Below, piece by piece: positions 15,608 to 23,848 of a DNA stretch of 64,000 nt. Positions within the stretch are counted from its first letter, which is position 1, and every line of letters begins with the position of its first letter. The position numbers and the translations under genes were made by a program. Source of the DNA: Paenibacillus melissococcoides (lineage in GTDB: Bacteria; Bacillota; Bacilli; Paenibacillales; Paenibacillaceae); assembly GCA_944800085.1 (NCBI GenBank), contig CALYLO010000007.1:62001-126000 (forward strand), in the 5' to 3' direction. The notes below the pieces were generated by a model. It did not search any database. It saw nothing but the letters and a program-made list of their open reading frames with translations, and was not told the DNA's origin.

Positions 15608-16620
15608 CACCACCCCAATGTTCGCCGGATTTCCAGGCGGGTTGTGTATCCTCCGGAATCGATCTGATGCGTCGCCGAATCTATGATGTATGTCCCCGAG
15701 AACTGGCCGATGCTCAGGAGCTTGATCGTGGTGGCCGTCATCAGGCGGGGATCACCGACTACGGTCAGTTGCGCCCGGCCCGCCTCCTTGTTCTTGTCCC
15801 GGAGGGCATTGCGCGCCACACGTAGCCCCTCCGCCTCGGAATCAACCTGCTGATTCAGTTTCAGCACCGGTCCGCTCTTCGGCGCTCCTGGGACTCGGTA
15901 CGTGGCGGAAATAGTCTTCTTCTTTTTGGGCGTCGTGTAGGACACCTGGCACGCGACATACCGGGTGTTGCTCGACGCCCAGCGGAACGAATAATCGACG
16001 GCGTGGCCGGCGGCGATGTCAATCGTCACCTGCGGAGCCTTTTTCTCGTAGGTTGCTTCATCGAACAGGACGAGCGTCCCGTTTGCAACCTTGATCCCAA
16101 CGCCCTCTTTCGCGGCCTGCTGGTACAAGAAGGCGGTATCCGTCTGCTCGGTCTGGTCAATGCGGTCATAGGACGGGTTGAACTTGACGTCGTATACAAG
16201 CTTCAAACCGCCGCGCTTTGCTATGTCCTCAGCAATGCGCTTCAAGGTGACTTTTTCCCAGACCTTCGTTCGCTTGGTCTGTTTGATTTCATTGGCTGCC
16301 GGGTGGGACGTCGCCCGGATCGTAACGAGTGAAGGCGGTCCCGTCACTTCCAGTTCGTCAACGAAAAACGTGCCCAGGTTGAATTTTTTTACGACGCCAG
16401 GCTTAACCTGGTCGGCCGTCTCAATAGCAAGATGGACCTTGTCGCCCTCGCGTGGAGCCCAGGAGCTGATCCACTGGCCGGCGCGGTCCTCAACAACCAA
16501 AGAAAGATCGTCCAGCTCTCCGCTTGAGCCGTCGGAGTATATAGCTGAAACGATCTTTCCGGTGAAAGTTTTTGTTACCTTTTTGCCGTTGTATGTGACG
16601 TGTACGGTCGTCTTTCTCAA
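15607..16620 (-). CDS. Late control D / baseplate hub protein
   Basis: A 337-residue protein. YNGKKVTKTFTGKIVSAIYSDGSSGELDDLSLVVEDRAGQW, then GTFFVDELEVTGPPSLVTIRATS, and the C-terminal LLSIGQFSGTYIIDSATHQI are typical of phage late control gene D / XkdQ hub proteins. It connects the tail tube to the V spike. Start overlaps the gpX-like stop by four bases. Confidence 0.9.
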   Translation of the reverse strand: MRKTTVHVTYNGKKVTKTFTGKIVSAIYSDGSSGELDDLSLVVEDRAGQWISSWAPREGDKVHLAIETADQVKPGVVKKFNLGTFFVDELEVTGPPSLVTIRATSHPAANEIKQTKRTKVWEKVTLKRIAEDIAKRGGLKLVYDVKFNPSYDRIDQTEQTDTAFLYQQAAKEGVGIKVANGTLVLFDEATYEKKAPQVTIDIAAGHAVDYSFRWASSNTRYVACQVSYTTPKKKKTISATYRVPGAPKSGPVLKLNQQVDSEAEGLRVARNALRDKNKEAGRAQLTVVGDPRLMTATTIKLLSIGQFSGTYIIDSATHQIDSGGYTTRLEIRRTLGW

Positions 16621-16838
16621 TCTTCGTCATCCTCCCTCCACGGCGGCAGGTCGGCGTCCGCCTCCTGTTGCGGTTCTGGAATCTGCAGCTCGACGCCGGA
16701 ACCAAAAATGACCGTATCGATGTAGTCGGGATTGACGTCCATCAGTACGGCCATTTGCGTCTCGCTACCCATCTGCTGCAGGGCGATAATGTCCCAGGTG
16801 TCGCCCTGGGTGGTAATGTATCTACGCAAGGCTGACAC
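16617..16838 (-). CDS. Tail protein X (LysM-like)
   Basis: A 73-residue protein if started at GTG 16838 (AAAGGAC just upstream). RYITTQGDTWDIIALQQMGSE...VLMDVNPDYIDTVIFGSGVELQIP is a LysM-type fold as in P2 gpX and the XkdP C-terminus. A longer frame to 16937 lies inside the tape-measure gene and lacks an RBS. Acidic C-terminus. Confidence 0.88.
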   Translation of the reverse strand: MSALRRYITTQGDTWDIIALQQMGSETQMAVLMDVNPDYIDTVIFGSGVELQIPEPQQEADADLPPWREDDED

Positions 16839-19734
16839 GTCCTTTCTGGCGGGTTGCTTCTTGGATGGCTCCCAAAAGGTTACGCTTATACTGATCCAAC
16901 TCGCGGCGTAGCTCTGCAATGGCCTTATCGTCGGCATTGCCTTGGATCGTGATATGCAAATCGCCGATCGTTACATTTCCGGCGCTCGCTGCTGGAACTG
17001 CCGCTAAATTTGGGCTTTCCAATTTCGACCTAAGCCCGCCGGTGCTGTAATCCCGGACGCCCAAGGCCTTTCCAACCTTGTCATACAGAGACAATGCGCG
17101 GCTTCGCTTGTTAGCTGCCAATGGGATATAGGCTTCCGGACCTTTCTCAGCGAAGATCCCCATATGTGGCTTGGTTCCGATTCCACCGTCTTCATAGGCT
17201 TCCACTTTCTCTTTGGGTTTCCCAAAAGATTCCATGCGGGAAACTAGTTGCTCAAGAGAAGGGGGCCCTAAGCCGATTTGGGTGAATAAGGTTTTTATCT
17301 CTATTTTCTTCTCATCTGGCAACCCGGCAAGATTTCGAGCAAACTCGTGAATTTTTTTGATTACTGCCTCGGTGTTTGCCTTCTGATCTGTCGTTAGCTC
17401 GTTATACTTTTTCGCAGCTTCTTCTATTGGAATCTCAAGACCAGCTTCGATTTCAGCGAGTTTTTTAAAATTGTTGAAGGCCGTCACTGCTGCGTCCGAA
17501 AGTTCCTTGACGTTTTGTTCAGCTTCTTCCTTTTTTTGATTGGCTTCATTATATTTTTCGATAACTTCATCCAGACTTTTTTGTAGGGCTTCCGTCGTTG
17601 TTGAAATGCCGCCAGATGATATTCCGGTTTCTTCGATTACTTCCTTTGCGAGTTGCCGCAAAAGCTCGTCTTCTTTCTTAGAATCTATTATTCTATGCTC
17701 TCTATCTGATTGTATTTTCTGGGCCCGCTCCCTAAACTTAATTAACTTTTGTGCTCTTTCTATTCCTGTGCGATACTCGTTTTCCCACTTTTTTTGTTCC
17801 TCTACGGCTTCCTGATACAGCTTCTTTTGTTCAGGCATTTCCGATTCAGCTTCGATTACCGCAGCTTGTAAATCTAATTTTTCAGCCTGCTGTTTCATCT
17901 TCAATTTATCACGTTCTATTTCAGCCTGCTCGCGAGATATTTCGGTTTTGGCACCCTCAGACTTCAGTATATTCGGGTTCATGTCGATCAACTGCTGCTC
18001 AACTTTTTGTAACTTTGCCCGGGCATTCGCTAATTCCTCCGCCGGTGCCTTTGCCTCGTCGATTTTCCGTTTCAGGCGGTCATATTCAGTTAAAAGCTCG
18101 TCCATTTTCTTCAACTGGCCGTCAGCCGCCTTGTAGTTCCCTAACGCGGTTTCCATTTTCTTTCCAAGCTGAATCAGGTCTTCTTTGGCTCGCCGGCTCC
18201 GGGTCGATATCATATAGATCCCACCAGCCACGGCCCCGGCTGCCGTAATCGCCCAGCCTACCGGTCCACTCAGCAGCCGCAGAGCCACACCCGCGCCGCC
18301 GATAGCCCGGGTAAGTCCTATCACGCCGCGTGTAACCTTTGTGATCGGGTAGGCTGCTGCAGCCATTCCGCCGAGGACCATGACGGCCTTCCCGTGTTTA
18401 GACGCGATTTCAGTACCCAAGTCGGCTACCTTTTTGAGCGACGGAGAAAGAGTCTTCATGGCCGTGATCTGCAATGTTTCCACTGCGGACCTGAACAGTT
18501 CAACCGACCCCTTCGCATTGTCCAGGCGCGTGGTCGCAACCTCCAAGGCTGTGACCCGGCTTGCCTCCGCGTAGAAGTTCCGAACGCCCTCTGCCCCTTC
18601 TTTGTACAAGATGTTCGCGGCCCGAACGGCGTCCGTCCCGAACATCGTCTTGAGCGCAACCTGGCGTTGCTGAGATGTTAGGTCTTTGAGTGCTTTGTTA
18701 AGCTCTCCTGAAATGACTTCAAGGTTCTGCATATTGCCCTTGGCGTCGTAGAATACGCTGCTCATAGCGCCGGCGTTGAACGCCATCTCACGGAATGCCT
18801 TATTAGCCTTATCGCTTCCGACCTTCGCGCCTGCTATTTTGGCGCTGTAGGTCATCATCGCATCGACGACATCGCGCGTTGCTGTAGATGCCGGCTTGAC
18901 GCCTTGAGATTGCAAGAACTGCAAGGCTTTGGTTGCGTCGAATGTCATCAAGCCAAGCCGTTCGAACTCGCCGATTGCGTCGGCAGTAACCGGCGTAAGG
19001 TTCAGCAGCATCGTTTTTAACGATGTACCAGCATCGCTACCTTTCAGGCCATTGTTTGCAAATAGCCCCAGCGCGGCATTCGTATCGTCAAATGACAAGC
19101 CTACCCCCGAAGCGACAGCGGAAGCCTGGGAAAGTGCCATCTTCAATTCCATGACGTTCGTCGCGGAAGCGTTGGCGGTTCCGGCCAACATGTCGGCAGC
19201 ATGCGACGCTTCCATGGCGTCACTCCGAAATGCGTTCATGGCCGTGGACATGATCTCGGCCGCGTCTGCGAGCTCAAGGCCCCCGGCTGCTGCCAAGTTC
19301 AATGCCGCCTCGATGCCGCCGCCTTTGATTTTTTCGGTGGAAAGGCCGGCCTTGACCAACTCTTCGATACCCTGGGCAGCTTCAAGGGCGGAATATTTCG
19401 TTTTCGCCCCCATGTCCAAAGCCAACTGCTCAATTTCACCCATCGCGTCCTTGGCAATCCCGCTGACAGCCTGGATGCTGGAAATTTGCTGCTCGAAGTC
19501 TATCGCCTTTTTAAAACTGGACATCGCAAAGGCCCCAACGCCGAGTCCGGCCACTGTCTTAGCCATCTTGGATTTGAGATCATCAAAGGCGGCGCTATTA
19601 TTACGTAGTCGTTTGTCGAGCTTCGTTGACTGGTTGTAAACCTTCTCCAGCTCGGCACCGGCACCGCTCATAGAACGTAAAAAGGAGGCCTGTAGTTGGC
19701 CTCCTAATCGGTACGCTATTTCATATGTTTTCAT
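16822..19734 (-). CDS. Tail tape measure protein
   Basis: A 970-residue protein whose length sets tail length. The first 330 residues contain the TP901-type core (FEQQISSIQAVSGIAKDAMGEIEQLALDMGAKTKYSALEAAQGIEELVKAG; NNGLKGSDAGTSLKTML). A hydrophobic region follows at about 445-505 (VMVLGGMAAAAYPITK; GWAITAAGAVAGGIYMI), then a long charged coiled coil (about 510-780) and a C-terminal domain. The ATG overlaps the stop of the small chaperone frame (ATGA). Confidence 0.95.
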   Translation of the reverse strand: MKTYEIAYRLGGQLQASFLRSMSGAGAELEKVYNQSTKLDKRLRNNSAAFDDLKSKMAKTVAGLGVGAFAMSSFKKAIDFEQQISSIQAVSGIAKDAMGEIEQLALDMGAKTKYSALEAAQGIEELVKAGLSTEKIKGGGIEAALNLAAAGGLELADAAEIMSTAMNAFRSDAMEASHAADMLAGTANASATNVMELKMALSQASAVASGVGLSFDDTNAALGLFANNGLKGSDAGTSLKTMLLNLTPVTADAIGEFERLGLMTFDATKALQFLQSQGVKPASTATRDVVDAMMTYSAKIAGAKVGSDKANKAFREMAFNAGAMSSVFYDAKGNMQNLEVISGELNKALKDLTSQQRQVALKTMFGTDAVRAANILYKEGAEGVRNFYAEASRVTALEVATTRLDNAKGSVELFRSAVETLQITAMKTLSPSLKKVADLGTEIASKHGKAVMVLGGMAAAAYPITKVTRGVIGLTRAIGGAGVALRLLSGPVGWAITAAGAVAGGIYMISTRSRRAKEDLIQLGKKMETALGNYKAADGQLKKMDELLTEYDRLKRKIDEAKAPAEELANARAKLQKVEQQLIDMNPNILKSEGAKTEISREQAEIERDKLKMKQQAEKLDLQAAVIEAESEMPEQKKLYQEAVEEQKKWENEYRTGIERAQKLIKFRERAQKIQSDREHRIIDSKKEDELLRQLAKEVIEETGISSGGISTTTEALQKSLDEVIEKYNEANQKKEEAEQNVKELSDAAVTAFNNFKKLAEIEAGLEIPIEEAAKKYNELTTDQKANTEAVIKKIHEFARNLAGLPDEKKIEIKTLFTQIGLGPPSLEQLVSRMESFGKPKEKVEAYEDGGIGTKPHMGIFAEKGPEAYIPLAANKRSRALSLYDKVGKALGVRDYSTGGLRSKLESPNLAAVPAASAGNVTIGDLHITIQGNADDKAIAELRRELDQYKRNLLGAIQEATRQKGRVSLA

Positions 19735-19877
19735 CGGCTTTCACCGCCTAAATCATTGGCTATTTCAATCCACTCCTGCAGTTCGTCAAGCGGCAGTTCG
19801 AGCCAGTAGGATATTGGGGTGCGGAAGCGGATCGATAACACGGCCGCCCGTTCCCGGAGCAGCCGCGTCAAGCTCAC
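19731..19877 (-). CDS. Tail assembly chaperone extension (E'-like), likely made by frameshift
   Basis: A 48-codon frame (VSLTRLLRERAAVLSIRFRTPISYWLELPLDELQEWIEIANDLG) between the gpE-like gene and the tape measure. It has no good RBS of its own. A slippery heptamer near the end of the preceding gene would fuse it in frame after a -1 shift, as for P2 E/E' and lambda G/GT. It would be produced mainly as the C-terminal part of the longer chaperone. Confidence 0.75.
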   Translation of the reverse strand: MSLTRLLRERAAVLSIRFRTPISYWLELPLDELQEWIEIANDLGGESR

Positions 19878-19885
19878 TCGATCCC

Positions 19886-20182
19886 CTACTCGTCCCCCAA
19901 AATAAAAACCTGTACCAACCGCGTGATTTCCGCCACGTCTTTGATCCCCAAGGAAAGGATCAGCTCAGGCGGGCATTTTGCGGCGAAAGCCGCAATGTAG
20001 ACCTGCATTTCTTTCATGATCTCTTTTAGGTTTGCGAGTTCGTTTCCCTGTGCCGAACGAACATATTGCCGCTCTGCGTTGATCAGGTCTCGACCTGTTA
20101 AAGAGTCAAAATCGAGATTCAATTCGGTATATTCTTTTCCCTCAAACGTGACGGGCTTTTTCAGCTTGTATACTTGTGCCAT
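19886..20182 (-). CDS. Tail assembly protein (gpE-like chaperone)
   Basis: A 98-residue protein (LKKPVTFEGKEYTELNLDFDSLTGRDLINAERQY...). This matches the phage tail assembly chaperone family, encoded between the tube and tape-measure genes. The short form binds nascent tape measure; the -1 frameshifted form adds the E' domain. It carries a good RBS (GGGAGGTAATG region). Confidence 0.88.
   Translation of the reverse strand: MAQVYKLKKPVTFEGKEYTELNLDFDSLTGRDLINAERQYVRSAQGNELANLKEIMKEMQVYIAAFAAKCPPELILSLGIKDVAEITRLVQVFILGDE
19895..19901 (-). promoter_or_regulatory. -1 ribosomal frameshift site (T TTG GGG)
   Basis: On the minus strand the gpE-like zero-frame codons ATT TTG GGG give the heptamer T TTG GGG, which fits the X XXY YYZ rule. 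Slipping back one base bypasses the nearby TAG and enters the E'-like frame without a stop. Confidence 0.7.
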
Positions 20183-20197
20183 CGTTCATTACCTCCC

Positions 20198-20722
20198 TTA
20201 CAGCCCCAGCATCCGGCGGCGGTTCTCGCTCCAGTCCTTGCCGTTGACGACGTATATATTATTCAACTTGTCAACCTCAAACAGCACTTTTCCGTCCTCT
20301 TCAGACTTGATATAGAGGACTTCAAGCTCTGTGCTTGCATCCATCGTTGCCAGATTGTCTGCCTGACCCATGTCAAAGTTCTTTGTGAACGCTTTGACCG
20401 TAATTTTTTTGCCAACATCAAAGTAATTAATTGCCGCTTTATCGAATCTCTGAATCACGCCCCGGAAAGTGATCAGGTGCGCTACGGGCTCCATGAGGAT
20501 GACCGATGCCGGTTCCGGCGCGGTGCGCCATTTGAGACTCATTGTCATGGAGCTGAAATAGCCAGGCGTGATGCTCTCAAATTCCCCGCCGATACCCGCG
20601 CCTTTGATCTGCGTCGTGATCCCCTGCATATTCGGCAGCTGTACCGTAGCACTCCCCAAATACAGATCCGAATCTTTAAATACGCTATACTCAATCAGCT
20701 TTTCGTCAATTTGATTGCGCAT
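20198..20722 (-). CDS. Major tail tube protein
   Basis: A 174-residue protein beginning MRNQIDEKLIEYSVFKDSDLYLGSATVQLPNMQGITTQIKGAGIGG, typical of the P2 FII tube family. It forms the inner tube inside the sheath. It has a strong RBS (AGGAGGG) and sits 16 bases after the sheath gene. Confidence 0.93.
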   Translation of the reverse strand: MRNQIDEKLIEYSVFKDSDLYLGSATVQLPNMQGITTQIKGAGIGGEFESITPGYFSSMTMSLKWRTAPEPASVILMEPVAHLITFRGVIQRFDKAAINYFDVGKKITVKAFTKNFDMGQADNLATMDASTELEVLYIKSEEDGKVLFEVDKLNNIYVVNGKDWSENRRRMLGL

Positions 20723-20738
20723 GTTGTTTCCCTCCTTT

Positions 20739-22145
20739 TTAGGACGCCAATGCCTTGAGGTAACTGGTATCGAATTGCAGCGTGAACTCGATAGCTTCCG
20801 CGATCGGTGTCAAACCGACAAAGAGCTTGAATCTGACAATGCCGTTCATTAAGTCCTCTTCAGGGTTTTCCCCCGGGTCGTACTCAATTCGACCACCCAG
20901 GATGGCGCCAGCGGAAACAAGCCCATTAAATTTCAGGCTGATTTTATCAATGATCATCTGGATAAAATTCCGGTTGACCTGGCGATCGATGTCCTGGAAG
21001 GTGTCAGTGATCACGAAGTTGTTTATCCAAAACATGGTTCGCTTCGATGCAAGCATGTTGTCCTTCATGTCTTTGTTGTCCGGGTAAGCTGATGTCCGAT
21101 TACCCCACAACACGAAACCGCCGATAAAGCGGAACGCCGTCGTGATGCCCTGGGCATTGAGCTTGTTGACTTGGTCCAGGCCGAGCAGCACCGGCGTGCC
21201 ATCCGAAAGAACGCAGCCGTCCGCCACCATCTGGCGATTCGACGGCGACGCTGTAGGGATGCCGGCGTTGTCCGTATCCATCTGCCCGATGATGCCCGCA
21301 ACATGCGTGCTCATGTGGTACTGCAGGCCGTTGTGGACCACCTTCGGCCAGCACACGTATGTGCCCGGGTCGTTCGCCTTTTTCCCGTCGATCGCCGCTG
21401 CGATCGTCTTCGCCGTCGTGGTGTCGATGTCGATCAACGTCACGGCCCGGAATATGCCGTTAATGTTCTGCGCCTTCGCGGCCATCGCGTCGGCCACGGC
21501 TGGATCTGCGCTAAATTTCGGCGCAAGAACGAGTTTCGGCACGTCTCCCAGCAGCGGCATCATGACATCGAGCAACTCCAAGCCCGTTCTGGTGTCCTCC
21601 TGGATGCCGCCGATGATGTCCGAGGCCTTGACCTTGGACACGTCCGGCATGTCGCAAGTCAGCGTCAAGCCGGTTGCCGGCACCTTAACCGCTGATCCCG
21701 CTGGAATGGTGATGACCAAATATCCCTCGTCGTTCAGTGCCACTTCATAATCTTTGTCCTTTTCCAGGTCCGCCGCACCTTTGAGCGTGACGGTATCCAG
21801 GACAGGGTAGAGGATTGACGTCTCCGTAACCTGTTTGGACAGGTCGATCGTAGCCGTGTTGCTCTTCTTGGCCTTGGATACATCCATCACGTTAACCAGG
21901 ATGGCGTCACGCTGCTTGTATAACGTGAAATGCGACTCCATCGCCTCGTGAATGGTGTAGCTCTCAAAGTCGGTCGAATAACCGAAAATGGCCGCGGCCT
22001 CTGCCTTTGACGACACTCGAACCGGTTCGTTAACCGGCCCCTTCGGTGCCGTACCAAAAAAAACAGGCAACGCCGTATTTGCCGTCGTGCCTGTTACTGG
22101 TGTCGCTTTCTCGCGTACCCGCGAGCCGTGAAAAAATTCAGCCAT
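20739..22145 (-). CDS. Tail sheath protein
   Basis: A 468-residue protein from ATG 22145 (AAGGAG upstream); the longer open frame starts inside the upstream gene. Motifs PVFFGTAPKGPVNEPVRVSSKAEAAAIFG at the N-terminus and GGRIEYDPGENPEEDLMNGIVRFKLFVGLTPIAEAIEFTLQFDTSYL at the C-terminus are those of P2 FI/XkdK sheath proteins. The sheath contracts to drive the tube; its presence proves a contractile tail. Confidence 0.95.
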   Translation of the reverse strand: MAEFFHGSRVREKATPVTGTTANTALPVFFGTAPKGPVNEPVRVSSKAEAAAIFGYSTDFESYTIHEAMESHFTLYKQRDAILVNVMDVSKAKKSNTATIDLSKQVTETSILYPVLDTVTLKGAADLEKDKDYEVALNDEGYLVITIPAGSAVKVPATGLTLTCDMPDVSKVKASDIIGGIQEDTRTGLELLDVMMPLLGDVPKLVLAPKFSADPAVADAMAAKAQNINGIFRAVTLIDIDTTTAKTIAAAIDGKKANDPGTYVCWPKVVHNGLQYHMSTHVAGIIGQMDTDNAGIPTASPSNRQMVADGCVLSDGTPVLLGLDQVNKLNAQGITTAFRFIGGFVLWGNRTSAYPDNKDMKDNMLASKRTMFWINNFVITDTFQDIDRQVNRNFIQMIIDKISLKFNGLVSAGAILGGRIEYDPGENPEEDLMNGIVRFKLFVGLTPIAEAIEFTLQFDTSYLKALAS

Positions 22146-22650
22146 ATGCTTGTATCGCTCCTTTTTCATTGATGATATTCGGGAGATCCCATGCTGTAAC
22201 AGCCGTCCCAAGGTAATACGGATAGGGTTGCTCCTCCGGAATAGTCCATTCGTAATCCGGACGGATCCGGAAACGGCCGCCGATGACCGGCTGCCGGAAT
22301 AGCTCGATTTCGACGTACTCCATCAGGTTCATTAGGGCATACGCCCCTGGGCTCATGTTCTTGGTTCCGTCCGGTTCTTCTTCCGCCCGTCCGAATACGC
22401 CGAAAGTGAGCTCCACAAGCGTGTGGCGCTCAATGCCGGTACGCTTTCCTTGGTACGGTCGCACCTCTACGAATGGATAATCCGATTCTCGCCGCTTTTG
22501 GTCCGGCAGGGGAACATACCATTCGAAAACGTTCACCTGCTTGTACATGCCATCCAGTTGCCCGGCCTGTGCCCCCTGGGCCGTGTGATACGTTGCCAGG
22601 ACGTCGCGAAGATAATCGGACAGGTTGCGCACCAAAAGAGATACTGTCAT
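22138..22650 (-). CDS. Tail terminator-like neck protein
   Basis: A 170-residue protein (NLSDYLRDVLATYHTAQGAQ...PFVEVRPYQGKRTGIERHTLVELTFGVFG...GAYALMNLMEYVEIELFRQPVIGGRFRIRPDYEWTIPEEQPYPYYLGTA). Length and position between the Z-like neck gene and the sheath match tail-terminator proteins. I do not recognise a named family with certainty. Confidence 0.6.
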   Translation of the reverse strand: MTVSLLVRNLSDYLRDVLATYHTAQGAQAGQLDGMYKQVNVFEWYVPLPDQKRRESDYPFVEVRPYQGKRTGIERHTLVELTFGVFGRAEEEPDGTKNMSPGAYALMNLMEYVEIELFRQPVIGGRFRIRPDYEWTIPEEQPYPYYLGTAVTAWDLPNIINEKGAIQAYG

Positions 22651-23210
22651 TTGATTCCAACCCCCTTCATAACTCGATTCATCTCGTGCTCAAGGCGTTG
22701 CTCGAGCTTCTTGGTCATTTCGTCCTCCAGCTTGTCCCGAATCTTGGCCGAGTTGAGCATGATCGGCACACCAGGGCCGTAAAGTTGCTCAATTGGCAAC
22801 CGCTGCTTGCCGCGCCGGCGGAAAACGCCCAGGCTTCCGTTTTGCATATGCTGTACGAATGCGCCGGAAATCGGCTTCTTGCCGCCATCGCGCTTGACCG
22901 CAGCCTTTAACACTTTCGGCCGGCGCTGGACAACCCGCGACGGAGTTGTCTTGAATTGGATGAGCCGGATATTCCGGCCGCGTGACCTGAACTCAATCTC
23001 GTCATTTCGCTGTGTCAGTTTCAGGTTTCCGTATTTTTTTACATCACCAGCGCGAATGATGTATTCTTTCCGGACTTCCTGCACGGCTACCGTCTGCACC
23101 CTCTGCCCGGTTCGTGCGAAAGCGCGGTTGATTGCCTTTGGCGCATTTTGAGCCAGCTTTTTTACGGCAATCGCAGCCTCTTTAAAATTCTTTGAATCAG
23201 ATGTAATCAT
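22647..23210 (-). CDS. Minor tail / neck protein (gpZ-like)
   Basis: A 187-residue, very basic protein from ATG 23210 (GGAGCGAAACGGAA upstream). It has IAVKKLAQNAPKAINRAFARTG, then RKEYIIRAGDVKKY and long Arg/Lys-rich segments, as in Minor_tail_Z family proteins involved in tail completion. It overlaps both neighbours. Confidence 0.8.
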   Translation of the reverse strand: MITSDSKNFKEAAIAVKKLAQNAPKAINRAFARTGQRVQTVAVQEVRKEYIIRAGDVKKYGNLKLTQRNDEIEFRSRGRNIRLIQFKTTPSRVVQRRPKVLKAAVKRDGGKKPISGAFVQHMQNGSLGVFRRRGKQRLPIEQLYGPGVPIMLNSAKIRDKLEDEMTKKLEQRLEHEMNRVMKGVGIK

Positions 23211-23544
23211 TTCCGTTTCGCTCCAATCGGACCGTGACAAGGCCCTTTTCCTCGCCCGCCCCAATGACGGTATATTCCCGCCCATTGATGACCATCAGAT
23301 CGCCCCGCACCGGGACATAGCCCAGGTCAGACAGGCGGACGTACATCGTCAACGTGACGTGATACAGGCCTTGCGGTTGACCGTCATAGCCGCCTCTGGA
23401 GATTAGGCGCTTGCGCTCATCAATGGAGTTGTGCGTGATAGTCACGCGCAACTCCATTCCGTCGACAACGGCCATTTCTCCCATCTCGTCCGGATTGATG
23501 AAGATGCTCAAGTCATCGGCCAAATAGTCGTTGAAGCTCTTCAT
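23197..23544 (-). CDS. Head-tail joining protein-like
   Basis: A 115-residue beta-rich protein (ELRVTITHNSIDERKRLISRGGYDGQPQGLYHVTLTMYVRLSDLGYVPVRGDLMVINGREYTVIG). Its size, GDLMVINGREYTV motif and place between head and tail modules fit head-tail joining proteins. It is translationally coupled to both neighbours. Confidence 0.6.
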   Translation of the reverse strand: MKSFNDYLADDLSIFINPDEMGEMAVVDGMELRVTITHNSIDERKRLISRGGYDGQPQGLYHVTLTMYVRLSDLGYVPVRGDLMVINGREYTVIGAGEEKGLVTVRLERNGNDYI

Positions 23545-23834
23545 TTGCCACGCTTCCGGCCCGTTGCCGGTGCTTCCGGCTTTCTCTCCGGAGTTTCTGC
23601 TGTAGGAGCTTCCTCCGGCTGCTTGTCTGCTGACGGGGCCTCTTCTTCCGGCTGCTCCTGTGCCTCTGCTGGGGCAGGGGCGGCCGACTCCTCGTCCACT
23701 TCCGCCGCGTGGCCCTTTTCCAAAAGCAAGGAAATGAATGATTGATCGTGGATATACTCGCGAACATTGTCACCAGGGGAAAGCAGATGACCGGCGTAGC
23801 CGATCGGTGTCTTTGCAATCATTTTTTTTGCCAT
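23541..23834 (-). CDS. Small head-module protein with an acidic Pro/Ala tail
   Basis: A 97-residue protein. The N-terminus (MAKKMIAKTPIGYAGHLLSPGDNV) is conserved-looking; residues 48-97 are a low-complexity Ala/Glu/Pro tail ending in a basic GRKRGK. Location directly downstream of the capsid gene suggests a decoration or connector role. Family not recognised. Confidence 0.55.
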   Translation of the reverse strand: MAKKMIAKTPIGYAGHLLSPGDNVREYIHDQSFISLLLEKGHAAEVDEESAAPAPAEAQEQPEEEAPSADKQPEEAPTAETPERKPEAPATGRKRGK

Positions 23835-23848
23835 GATATCGTTCCTCC

